DNA of 64,000 bases from Candidatus Baldrarchaeota archaeon (lineage in GTDB: Archaea; Asgardarchaeota; Baldrarchaeia; Baldrarchaeales; DXJG01), in NCBI GenBank assembly GCA_019056805.1, contig DXJG01000002.1, positions 347,103 to 411,102 on the forward strand, given 5' to 3'. Both the position numbers and the translations under genes were made by a program. The notes beneath the pieces were generated by a model. That model was not told the origin of the DNA, made no database searches, and saw only the letters and a program-made list of their open reading frames with translations. Every line of letters begins with the position of its first letter. The first letter of the stretch is position 1. This document shows positions 18,265 through 26,086 of the stretch, piece by piece.

Positions 18265-18594
18265 ATGAGGTTGCCCGATTTCATAAAATTATGTAATTCA
18301 TTAGGACTCGAATTGTCTGAGAGAAGCTTGAGCTTAATAAAAGAACTTGAAAAAGCTAAGTATAGAACAAAAGTTCCCATAACATTCTATTCTAAGCCTA
18401 GGACTATGAAAAGTGGAGGACGTTGGCGACTTCTTCTTAAGGCTGAGGTTGCCAATGTAGCCCTTTCGGTCTCTCGTCCAGAAATAATAGTTGAGGTAGA
18501 TGGGTCTCCGGTAAAAATTAGAAAAATAGCGATAGAGGATGTGAGAAGAGAAGTAAGAAATGAAATAGAAAAATGGAAGCAGTTTATGGTTTAA
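18265..18594 (+). CDS. Unrecognised 109-residue protein
   Basis: Helical N-terminus, then a beta-rich middle (VPITFYSKPRTMKSGGRWRLLLKAEVANVALS-like pattern read in short pieces: RWRLLLKAEV, PEIIVEVDGSPVKI), then a charged C-terminal helix ending in EIEKWKQFMV. There is no membrane segment. It has its own promoter and is convergent with metG at 18611, with a gap of 16 bases. Function is unknown. Confidence 0.7.
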   Translation: MRLPDFIKLCNSLGLELSERSLSLIKELEKAKYRTKVPITFYSKPRTMKSGGRWRLLLKAEVANVALSVSRPEIIVEVDGSPVKIRKIAIEDVRREVRNEIEKWKQFMV

Positions 18595-18610
18595 GCATAC
18601 TATAAGATTT

Positions 18611-20266
18611 TCAAGTCCATTTTTCATTAATAGAGATTTTTTTGAAGAGCGGACTTGGTTTCTTAATTAAATGTCCCGAAGGAATTAGTAGTTCTTTTGC
18701 TGTAGTCCAATTCTCCTTATCGTGTACTGAACCGTCAAGGTTTAACATTTCCCAGATTTTCTCAGAGCTAAAGGGTATAAATGGTTCCATTAATATGGCT
18801 AAGCAACGAGTTAATTGACAGCATAAGTTTAGTGTGGTTTCAGCAATTTCTTTTTCGCTTTTCATTTTGTGCCACGGGGCTTTATCGTTGAGGTACTTGT
18901 TTCCTTTCCTTGCTAAATTCATAGCTTCACTAAGTGCATCCTTAAATTTAAACTTCTCTAAAAGTTCAGCAACGGTATCTGGAGTTCTCTGAATACTTGC
19001 TATAAGTTCTTTGTCAAGCTCGTCAAGTTCATGTCTTTCAGGAACTTTTCCATCAAACTGTTTATAGATAAATACAAGGGTTCTATGCACAAAGTTACCT
19101 AAGATATCAACTAATTCGTTATTGATTCTCGCTTGGAAATCGTCCCAAGTAAAGCTTGAATCTTTTGTCTCCGGTCTTATAGATATCAGATAATATCTCC
19201 AATAATCAACTGGAAATTTTTCTAACGCTTCATCAGCCCAGACTCCCCATCTTCTACTCTTAGAAAACGGTTTTCCACAAAAGAGTAAGAATTCTGTGGA
19301 AGCAACGTTCCAAGGCAAAATATATTTTTCTTCACTTGCCATGAGTAGTGCTGGCAAAATTAATACGTGGAACGGTATGTTATCTTTGGCTATAAAGTAC
19401 ACACTCTTTGTCTGAGGATCAAACCAATATTTTTTCCACTTATCGGGTTTTCCTACATTTTTTGCCCATTCTATTGTTGCAGATATATACCCTAGAACAG
19501 CTTCCATCCAAACATAAATCGTCTTTTTCTCAGCACCTGGAAATGGTGCTGATATCCCCCACTCATTGTCCCTAGTAAGTGATCTAGGTTTTAACCCCTC
19601 ATTTAATAGGTTTAAGCTAAAGTTTCTAGCATTTTCTGGTAATTGCTTATTACTCTCTACATATTTCTTTAATTCCTCTTCAAATTTCGATAAGTCAAAA
19701 AACCAATGAGTAGTCTTTTTAATCTCTGGAGTAGAACCACATATCGCGCAACGCGGAGATTCTAATTCTATAGGATCTAAAAGTCTCCCGCAATTTTCAC
19801 ATTGGTCCCCTCTAGCATTTTCATAATTGCAATAAGGACAAACACCTTCAACAAACCTATCCGGTAAAAATCTTTGACATTTAGGGCAGTAGAGCATTTC
19901 AATTTCTTTTGAAAATATGTAGCCATTTTCATAGACTTTCCTATAAAAGTTTTGAACAAATTCCTTGTGAACAGGACTTTCTGTTCGTGTATAATTGTCA
20001 AAAGATATTCCCCATTCATCAAAAATCTTCTTAACTTTCTGATGCATCTCATCAGTGAGTTCACGTGGCGACATCCCTCTTTTTATCGCTTCAACTTCAA
20101 TTGGAGTACCATGTTCGTCAGAACCAGAGACAAACACTACTTCATCTCCTCTAAGCCTAAGATATCTTGCAAAAACGTCCGCAGATAATACTGAACCTAT
20201 CATGGTTCCTAAATGAGGTACATAGTTTATATATGGCCAAGCTGAACATACAAGCCATCTACGCAT
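18611..20266 (-). CDS. metG: Methionyl-tRNA synthetase, copy 1 (KDNIPFH type)
   Basis: 551 residues, class I MetRS. Signature HLGT in PYINYVPHLGTMIG, KMSKS counterpart PFSKSRRWG. The connective domain has two zinc knuckles (CPKCQRF...CPYC and CENCG...CAICG). The methionine pocket reads VWMEAVLGYISAT and FIAKDNIPFHVLILP, a type I associate with many archaeal MetRS. The C-terminal tRNA-binding (EMAP/Trbp111) domain is absent. ATG 20266 follows GGAGGT by 7 bases; the GTG at 20284 overlaps that site. It is encoded just downstream of a second, different MetRS. Which copy is the main enzyme cannot be told from sequence. Confidence 0.93.
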   Translation of the reverse strand: MRRWLVCSAWPYINYVPHLGTMIGSVLSADVFARYLRLRGDEVVFVSGSDEHGTPIEVEAIKRGMSPRELTDEMHQKVKKIFDEWGISFDNYTRTESPVHKEFVQNFYRKVYENGYIFSKEIEMLYCPKCQRFLPDRFVEGVCPYCNYENARGDQCENCGRLLDPIELESPRCAICGSTPEIKKTTHWFFDLSKFEEELKKYVESNKQLPENARNFSLNLLNEGLKPRSLTRDNEWGISAPFPGAEKKTIYVWMEAVLGYISATIEWAKNVGKPDKWKKYWFDPQTKSVYFIAKDNIPFHVLILPALLMASEEKYILPWNVASTEFLLFCGKPFSKSRRWGVWADEALEKFPVDYWRYYLISIRPETKDSSFTWDDFQARINNELVDILGNFVHRTLVFIYKQFDGKVPERHELDELDKELIASIQRTPDTVAELLEKFKFKDALSEAMNLARKGNKYLNDKAPWHKMKSEKEIAETTLNLCCQLTRCLAILMEPFIPFSSEKIWEMLNLDGSVHDKENWTTAKELLIPSGHLIKKPSPLFKKISINEKWT

Positions 20267-20312
20267 CTTTCTTACCTCCGACACGTAAAAATCTATTTAT
20301 CAGCGTGTTATT

Positions 20313-21986
20313 TTACTTGTTTTCAGTTTTCATTGATTCTAATATTTCTTCTATTTTTTCATCCGCAATTTTCTGAAATATTGGTTCAGGTTTTTTAATT
20401 AAATGACCTGGTGGAATTTCAACTTCAGTTAAATAACTCCAGCTAAATTTTTCTATATTTAGATATTCCAAAACTTTTTTGGCTGAGGAGGGTATAAAGG
20501 GAACTAGCAATATAGCTATAGTTTTTACAAGTTGAGCAGCAACAAACAATGTTGTCTTAGCATCATTCACATTGCTTTTAACCGTTTTCCAAGGTTCTTT
20601 GAGATTTAAATATTTATTTCCTTCTCTAGCCAAATTTATAATGTTTTCAAGGGCTAATTTTAACCTATATGTTCCCATAAGTTTTTCTATCTTTTCTATA
20701 TCTCTCTTGATAAGTTCTATGATTCTTTTGTCTTCTTCTTTATATTCAGATGGTTCTGGAACTTTACCTTGAAAATATCTGTAAATAAAGGTTAAAACTC
20801 GATGTATAAAATTTCCAATGATCCCAACGAGATCGTTATTAATTCTATCTTTAAATTCTTTCCAACTCCAGTCGGTATCATCTAAAGACAGAGGAGAAGC
20901 AAGTATTAAATAAAATCTTGCGTAATCTGCAGGGAAATGTTTAAGGAAGTCTTCAACCGCAATATACCATCCTCTACTCTTTGAAAACTTCTTTTTTTCT
21001 AATGTGAGAAATCCTCGAGTTGGTATAGCTGAAGGAAGGTTAAAGCCTAGGTTTGTACCCTTAAGCATTGCAGGCCAAAACAGATAGTGGTGGTAAATGA
21101 TATCCTTTCCGATATGGTGAATAATTTTTGTTTCTGGATTCTTCCACCATCTTTCCCAATTATCGCCGTGATCTTTACACCATTTCATGGTGGAGGCAAT
21201 ATATCCAATTGGAGCATCAAACCACACATAAACCTTTTTTCCCTTAGAGTCTTCATAGGGAAGTTCAAATCCCCAGTAGTCTTTTTCTCTTGTGATGTCC
21301 CAGTCTTTTAGTCCCTCCTCTATCCATCTAAGTACGTAATTCACAACTTGGGATTGCATTTCCTTATTGTTTTTTAACCAGTTTTTAAGGAAATCTGAAA
21401 ACGCTGAAAGTTTAAAAATGAAATGAGAACTTTCTTTAGGAATAGGAGTAGAGCCGCACAATGCGCATTTAGGGTCTAAAATTTCTCCAAATTCAAACGT
21501 TGTACCACACTTCTCACAATAATCGCTATACTGATCTTGGGCTCCACATCTCGGACATGTACCCTTTACATAACGGTCTGGTAGATAACGTTGACAGTTG
21601 GGACAATAATGCAGTTTCACATAGTCTTTGTATATGTAGCCATTTTCTCTCAGCGATTTCAAAAATAAATGAGTTAACTCTTCATTTTCGGGGCTATGTG
21701 TTCTGTAAAAAACGTCGAATTCGATGTCTAGTGATTTGAAAATTTTCTTGTCAAGTTCATGGTAATTCTTTACGAATTCTTCTACGTTTTTTCCAGCTTT
21801 TTCGGCTGCGAGCTGAATTGGGGTACCATGTTCATCTGTAGCACAAATATAGAGAGTTTCAACACCTTTTAAACGGTAAAAACGAGCAAGAACATCAGCA
21901 GGCAAATAGGTACTTTTCATATGACCTAGATGAGGTATTCCATTAGCATAGGGTAAAGCTGCTGTTATTAACACCCTTTTGAACAT
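20313..21986 (-). CDS. metG: Methionyl-tRNA synthetase, copy 2 (DAPIGY type)
   Basis: 557 residues with full MetRS features: PYANGIPHLGHM, KKFSKSRGW, two zinc knuckles (CPNCQRY...CPRCG and CEKCG...CALCG), and a standard methionine pocket VWFDAPIGYIAS with HHIGKDIIYHHYLFWPAM. This pocket resembles the E. coli-like type more than copy 1 does. It also lacks the C-terminal tRNA-binding domain. ATG 21986 follows GGAGG. It lies 46 bases upstream of copy 1 on the same strand, so both may be co-transcribed. Confidence 0.94.
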   Translation of the reverse strand: MFKRVLITAALPYANGIPHLGHMKSTYLPADVLARFYRLKGVETLYICATDEHGTPIQLAAEKAGKNVEEFVKNYHELDKKIFKSLDIEFDVFYRTHSPENEELTHLFLKSLRENGYIYKDYVKLHYCPNCQRYLPDRYVKGTCPRCGAQDQYSDYCEKCGTTFEFGEILDPKCALCGSTPIPKESSHFIFKLSAFSDFLKNWLKNNKEMQSQVVNYVLRWIEEGLKDWDITREKDYWGFELPYEDSKGKKVYVWFDAPIGYIASTMKWCKDHGDNWERWWKNPETKIIHHIGKDIIYHHYLFWPAMLKGTNLGFNLPSAIPTRGFLTLEKKKFSKSRGWYIAVEDFLKHFPADYARFYLILASPLSLDDTDWSWKEFKDRINNDLVGIIGNFIHRVLTFIYRYFQGKVPEPSEYKEEDKRIIELIKRDIEKIEKLMGTYRLKLALENIINLAREGNKYLNLKEPWKTVKSNVNDAKTTLFVAAQLVKTIAILLVPFIPSSAKKVLEYLNIEKFSWSYLTEVEIPPGHLIKKPEPIFQKIADEKIEEILESMKTENK

Positions 21987-22059
21987 TATCCCTCCAAACG
22001 TAAATCCATTAGTAGAATTTGTTTCCTTCTTAAAAATTTAACTGTTAGTAGATGAAAGA

Positions 22060-22872
22060 TTAAACAGTTATCTCTGCTAAAGATTTAAGAATAAAGTTAG
22101 GCTTGATCTTACTCCTTTTGATGTCATTTAGGTTGGTAGCACCTGTGAGGACAAGAAGAGATTTACATCCTACTCTCTTAGCAGCTAAAATGTCTGTTTC
22201 TATTCTATCTCCGATAACCAAAACATTTTCAGGCTCAACGTTTAGTATCCTTAAAGCAAAATTCATGATTTCAACATTAGGTTTTCCAACAATTATCTCC
22301 GGTTTCGTGCCGGTTGCTGTTTCTAGAAAAGAAACAATAGCCCCTGCACCGGGCAACAGTCCTTTTTCTGTCGGAATATTAGGATCAGCATTTGTTGCGA
22401 TGAATTTCGCACCATTAAGAATTGCATACGCCCCTGCTGCCAGTTTATCATATGTTAATTGTCTATCAAGACCGACAACAACGGCATCTACTTTAGAACT
22501 CCAGGAATTGTCTTCAGAGATAATGGTAAATCCAAAGTTTCTCATTTCTTCTTTAAGACCATTTTCACCTATAATTAGAATTTTGAGGTTGATCCCGTAT
22601 TTCCTTTTAAGATATTGTCCTGTTGCGTAACCACTAGTTATGACCTCGTTTACATTGGTTTTTATTCCGAAGGCATTTAGCTTTCTGACGTAATCTTTCC
22701 TTGTTTTAGTAGAGTTGTTTGTAAGAAATATTATTTTTTTATTTTTCTTTCTGAGAATTTCTATAACTTTGTCTACTTCCTCTATTTTTGTTTCTCCTCT
22801 CCAAATTACTCCATCGCAATCAAAAATGAATCCGTCAAATTTTTGAAATTCTTTTTTAAGTTCCATGTCCAT
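22060..22872 (-). CDS. HAD-superfamily phosphatase, NagD-like (HAD-IIA)
   Basis: 270 residues with all HAD motifs: FDCDGVIW (nucleophile Asp18, acid Asp20), LTNNSTKTR (motif II), GKPN (motif III Lys) and VIGDRIETDILAAKRVG (motif IV). The C2-type cap and length fit the NagD/phosphoglycolate phosphatase group. It probably removes phosphate from a small metabolite in the cytoplasm. It lies 73 bases upstream of the metG pair on the same strand. Substrate cannot be deduced. Confidence 0.9.
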   Translation of the reverse strand: MDMELKKEFQKFDGFIFDCDGVIWRGETKIEEVDKVIEILRKKNKKIIFLTNNSTKTRKDYVRKLNAFGIKTNVNEVITSGYATGQYLKRKYGINLKILIIGENGLKEEMRNFGFTIISEDNSWSSKVDAVVVGLDRQLTYDKLAAGAYAILNGAKFIATNADPNIPTEKGLLPGAGAIVSFLETATGTKPEIIVGKPNVEIMNFALRILNVEPENVLVIGDRIETDILAAKRVGCKSLLVLTGATNLNDIKRSKIKPNFILKSLAEITV

Positions 22873-22946
22873 CTCATCCTTCTTAAAAAATGTTTCTTAT
22901 TTTACACCGTAAACTTTACAAATTAAAGGTGGATTACAGTTACCGT

Positions 22947-22974
22947 GGTTCAACTTATCAGGTTTAACTTATCA
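22947..22974 (+). repeat. Tandem 14-base repeat upstream of the aRF1 promoter
   Basis: GGTTCAACTTATCA (22947-22960) is followed at once by GGTTTAACTTATCA (22961-22974), one mismatch. The pair ends about 15 bases before the TATA element at 22988-23000. The spacing suggests a protein-binding site, but chance in AT-rich DNA is possible. Confidence 0.5.
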
Positions 22975-22987
22975 CAAAGTTTTCTTA

Positions 22988-23000
22988 ATAATTTATACTT
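22988..23000 (+). promoter_or_regulatory. TATA box of the aRF1 gene
   Basis: TAATTTATACTT-like element about 45-55 bases before the ATG at 23044, with GGGTGA in the leader as ribosome site. Confidence 0.45.
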
Positions 23001-23043
23001 ATGCCAATGTGATTTAGATAAAGAAATTCTAGGGTGAACTAAT

Positions 23044-24150
23044 ATGACTGTTCTCATGGACATGGATCCCGAACTTGCAAGAAGAAAACTAAAGAGAATA
23101 ATTGAAAAACTTAAAAAAATTAAAGGTAGGCATTCTTCTCTTACAACTGTGTATATTCCCCCAGATAAGAGCTTAGTTGATGTAATAAATTTCCTAAGAC
23201 AGGAATACATGACCGCCAGCAACATTAAAGACAAAACAAACAGAAAGATGGTTCAAGATAACATTTTAACTATGATAAATGAAATTCAAAAACTTAAAAA
23301 AATACCCGAGAATGGTGTTGCCCTTTTTTACGGATATTATGAGACTTCCCCTGGAAAATTTGAACAAGTAAAAGAGATAGTTGTTCCTCCATTTCCAATT
23401 AAAAATTTCATTTATATTTGTGGTAAGGACTTTGACCTTAAACCACTAGAAGAAATGACTACTCCCAAAAACATCATTGTTGTTGTTTTAATGGAAGCAG
23501 GAAACTACGTTATAGGAATAATTAGAGGTAAAGATATAGAGGTTCTAAAGGAAGGAGAATATTATGTCATTGGAAAGACAAGGCGTGGAGGTCAAAGTGC
23601 AAGACGATATGAACGCATTAGAGAAGAACAAATTCATAACTTCTATAAACATCTTGCTAAAGAGGTAAACGACCTTCTTTTACCGGAGTTAGAAAATATC
23701 GACGCTATCGTATTTGGTGGAAACACAATTAGGGTACAGGAATTTTTGGAGGAAAACCTTTTAGATTACCGATTAAGAGACAAAATCGTGACAAATATAA
23801 TTAGTGTACCAATAATTGATGGCGATGGAATATTTTTAGCTGCAAAAGAAGTTGCAGAAATAGTAAAAGAGTCGGAAATACATCGAGAAAAAAGACTCTG
23901 GGAAGAATTCAAAACTAGACTTATGAAAGACGATCCACTCGTAACCTATGGTAAAAACGAAGTCATAGAATGTCTTAAGCAAGGTAGAGTAGAAACCATC
24001 CTTATATCAGAAGCATTAGAAGATATTTTAGACGAAGTTATAGATCTAGCTGAAAAATACGGTACGAAAGTAGAAATTTTTGGAAAAAACACAGAATCTG
24101 GAAAAGAACTACTTGGCTTCGGCGGCATAGCTGCCATACTAAGATGGTAA
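23044..24150 (+). CDS. prf1: Peptide chain release factor aRF1
   Basis: 368 residues, the archaeal/eukaryotic class I release factor that reads all three stop codons. GGQ lies at residues 182-184 in RRGGQSARRYERIREEQ and triggers peptide release. The stop-codon pocket has YICGKDF, fitting Y-x-C-x-x-x-F. The TASNIKS motif is TASNIKD here (Asn60-Asp63). NIKS is the usual form, and a NIKD variant is known in some ciliates with altered stop codons. In this window TAA, TAG and TGA all end genes. The last 205 bases overlap a convergent ORF on the other strand. Confidence 0.96.
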   Translation: MTVLMDMDPELARRKLKRIIEKLKKIKGRHSSLTTVYIPPDKSLVDVINFLRQEYMTASNIKDKTNRKMVQDNILTMINEIQKLKKIPENGVALFYGYYETSPGKFEQVKEIVVPPFPIKNFIYICGKDFDLKPLEEMTTPKNIIVVVLMEAGNYVIGIIRGKDIEVLKEGEYYVIGKTRRGGQSARRYERIREEQIHNFYKHLAKEVNDLLLPELENIDAIVFGGNTIRVQEFLEENLLDYRLRDKIVTNIISVPIIDGDGIFLAAKEVAEIVKESEIHREKRLWEEFKTRLMKDDPLVTYGKNEVIECLKQGRVETILISEALEDILDEVIDLAEKYGTKVEIFGKNTESGKELLGFGGIAAILRW

Positions 24151-24554
24151 TCTCCCTGAATATCTTCGAAGACTATCCACAATATGGAATCTTCTAACCA
24201 TATTTTTAATTCATATTTACCTGATAAACTAGGTGGAATAACCCGAATTTCGAAAGAAAAACTTTTTTGATAAGTTTTTACCGCCCCATTGTCATCATAG
24301 TATTTGATGTAAAGTGTATTGTTCTTGCTCCATATTTCAAATCCCTCTGGAACAGTTACGTTTGAAGAATACGTCTTTGACGTGGTTAATACATAGCTTA
24401 TCCCTCTTTCAATTTCGCTAACCAATTCTTCACCACTATCTTGTAAGGTTAAACTCATGATATCCAAAGTTATATTCAACAAAGGTATACACAATGCTGT
24501 AACAAAAGATAAACTAATAGCCATTAACAACATTTTCTCAACCGAGACATTCAA
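23946..24554 (-). CDS. Pilin-like membrane-anchored protein overlapping aRF1
   Basis: Residues 1-35 give a short polar N-terminus and one hydrophobic helix (KMLLMAISLSFVTALCIPLLNI), followed by a beta-rich extracytoplasmic domain (residues 60-135), as in archaeal pilin-like or secretion-tethered proteins. The stop lies 205 bases inside the 3' end of aRF1 on the opposite strand. The last 65 residues are antisense to aRF1 and low in character, so the natural C-terminus may have been extended by loss of a stop codon or a frameshift. GGTGG lies about 10 bases before the ATG. Confidence 0.55.
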   Translation of the reverse strand: MNVSVEKMLLMAISLSFVTALCIPLLNITLDIMSLTLQDSGEELVSEIERGISYVLTTSKTYSSNVTVPEGFEIWSKNNTLYIKYYDDNGAVKTYQKSFSFEIRVIPPSLSGKYELKIWLEDSILWIVFEDIQGDYHLSMAAMPPKPSSSFPDSVFFPKISTFVPYFSARSITSSKISSNASDIRMVSTLPCLRHSMTSFLP

Positions 24555-24681
24555 AGAAAGCCACCATTAATTTTGCTCATTATAAATTTCTAAGCAAAAT
24601 ACTTAAACCTCTAACAATCACTAACAACAAAGTGTTTCATTTAACCACATGTAAGTTGAATCTACAGACACCGGCAATTCA

Positions 24682-24692
24682 AAAACTTATAA
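24682..24692 (+). promoter_or_regulatory. TATA box of the arginine decarboxylase gene, leaderless
   Basis: AAAACTTATAA lies 21-31 bases before ATG 24713. Transcription should begin close to the start codon, giving a leaderless mRNA. Confidence 0.45.
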
Positions 24693-24712
24693 CTTCTTAG
24701 TAGTGATGAAAA

Positions 24713-25192
24713 ATGAAGGTAGGAATGTTGGGAAAACCTAAAAAAGCCCTGATAAAAGCTGTTTCAGCAGAAGGAGAAACCCCTCTAAACGCCTTTGATA
24801 ACTGCCTAATAAAAGCCGGAGTAGGAGACGTATCACTAGTCAAACTCACAAGCATTCTACCACCAGACATAGAATTCATCGAAAACATACCACAACTTCA
24901 CCCAGGTTCCAACGTACCAGCAATATATACAAGTATAACCTCAGAGAAAAGTGGTCAAAAAATAGCAGCCGCCATAGCGGTAGCAAGAACAAAAAACGGG
25001 CCAACCCTCGTTGCAGAATACTCCAACATTAATATCTCAGCAAGCAAAGCCGGAGAAGAAGCTTTAAAAAGAGTCACAGAAATGGCAAAAAACAGAAAAA
25101 AAGAAATAGAAGGAAAAATAATAATAAAATCAACCGAACACACCGTCAAAAAGTGCGGATGTGCACTAGCAATCGTAATAGAAATCGAATAA
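24713..25192 (+). CDS. pdaD: Pyruvoyl-dependent arginine decarboxylase
   Basis: 159 residues, full family length. It makes agmatine from arginine, the first step to polyamines and to agmatidine in tRNA-Ile2 of archaea. The proenzyme cleaves itself between a hydroxyl residue and Ser to make the pyruvoyl group. That region reads GDVSLVKLTSILPPD, with Thr-Ser where M. jannaschii has Ser-Ser. AFDNCLIKAG and HPGSNVPAIY are also typical. Its coding strand is rich in A-ending codons, like the genes that follow. ATG 24713 is the only frame-consistent start; an ATG at 24705 soon meets a stop. Confidence 0.93.
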   Translation: MKVGMLGKPKKALIKAVSAEGETPLNAFDNCLIKAGVGDVSLVKLTSILPPDIEFIENIPQLHPGSNVPAIYTSITSEKSGQKIAAAIAVARTKNGPTLVAEYSNINISASKAGEEALKRVTEMAKNRKKEIEGKIIIKSTEHTVKKCGCALAIVIEIE

Positions 25193-25247
25193 ACAAAACC
25201 TAATTTTAAATTATTTATCGTACTTTATTAATTTGAGGAGCAAAAGA

Positions 25248-26018
25248 ATGGAAATCCTAAAAGATGTTGAGATAGTTGATGGATACCCCGCATTATATCT
25301 CAAAAAGTTAGAAACTCTAGTTATAGCTGATCTACATCTAGGATTTGAATGGGCAATCGCCCAAGAAGGTATATTCATACCAACAACACAATACCAAGAA
25401 ATATTCAAAGATCTCCAACATCTATTAGAAGAAAAACAACCAGAACTACTAATCATTAATGGAGATCTAAAACATGAATTTAGCAAAGCAACGAGCCAAG
25501 AATGGAGGGAGGTAATAGATCTTCTAACATATCTCGACAAAAATGTCAAAAAAACAATAGTAATAAGAGGTAATCACGACAATTTCATAAGAGGATTCTT
25601 CAAACGCTACAACAACGTTGAGTTCGTAGAACCCTACCTTCAATTGGAAAACTACCTTTTAACACATGGTCACAAAGAAATAGAAGAAGATATACTCACA
25701 AGAGAAAAATACGACCTACTAATCATCGCACACGAACATCCAGCAATACTCTTAATCGACGACCTAGGAGCAAAAATAAAAACAAGAGCATTCCTACACG
25801 GGAAAACAAAACAAGAAAAAGAAATAATAGTATTACCAGCATTCTCACCACTAGCAACAGGAGTAGAAATAAACCTAACACCACAAGAAGAACTATTATC
25901 ACCAATTCTCAGAGAATATGTAGACATAATGCAACTAGAAGTATACGCTATAAGTAAAAAAACAGAGACACTAAAATTCCCCAAACTAGCACTATGGCAC
26001 AGTCTTACACACCTATAA
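25248..26018 (+). CDS. Metallophosphoesterase, PdeM-like, next to Lhr
   Basis: 256 residues of calcineurin-like phosphoesterase. Metal ligands are visible in IADLHLGFEWA, LIINGDLKHEF, VIRGNHDNF, LTHGHKE and IIAHEHPAI. It resembles the PdeM family (ligase-associated DNA damage response endonuclease). Such genes are often found beside Lhr helicase genes, as here (gap of 68 bases), so a DNA repair role is likely. ATG 25248 follows GAGGAG by 8 bases; the TTG at 25233 precedes that site and is rejected. Confidence 0.85.
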   Translation: MEILKDVEIVDGYPALYLKKLETLVIADLHLGFEWAIAQEGIFIPTTQYQEIFKDLQHLLEEKQPELLIINGDLKHEFSKATSQEWREVIDLLTYLDKNVKKTIVIRGNHDNFIRGFFKRYNNVEFVEPYLQLENYLLTHGHKEIEEDILTREKYDLLIIAHEHPAILLIDDLGAKIKTRAFLHGKTKQEKEIIVLPAFSPLATGVEINLTPQEELLSPILREYVDIMQLEVYAISKKTETLKFPKLALWHSLTHL

Positions 26019-26086
26019 CCTCGATAACCCACAATAACACTACACATATAGCTCCTCATCTACAATTATCCATAGAGGAGACGTAA

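Noticed and set aside
25723..25905. Very hydrophobic minus-strand ORF inside the phosphoesterase gene
   Set aside because: It is an antisense shadow of codons such as ATA, GAA and AAC; Leu/Val-only composition is an artefact.
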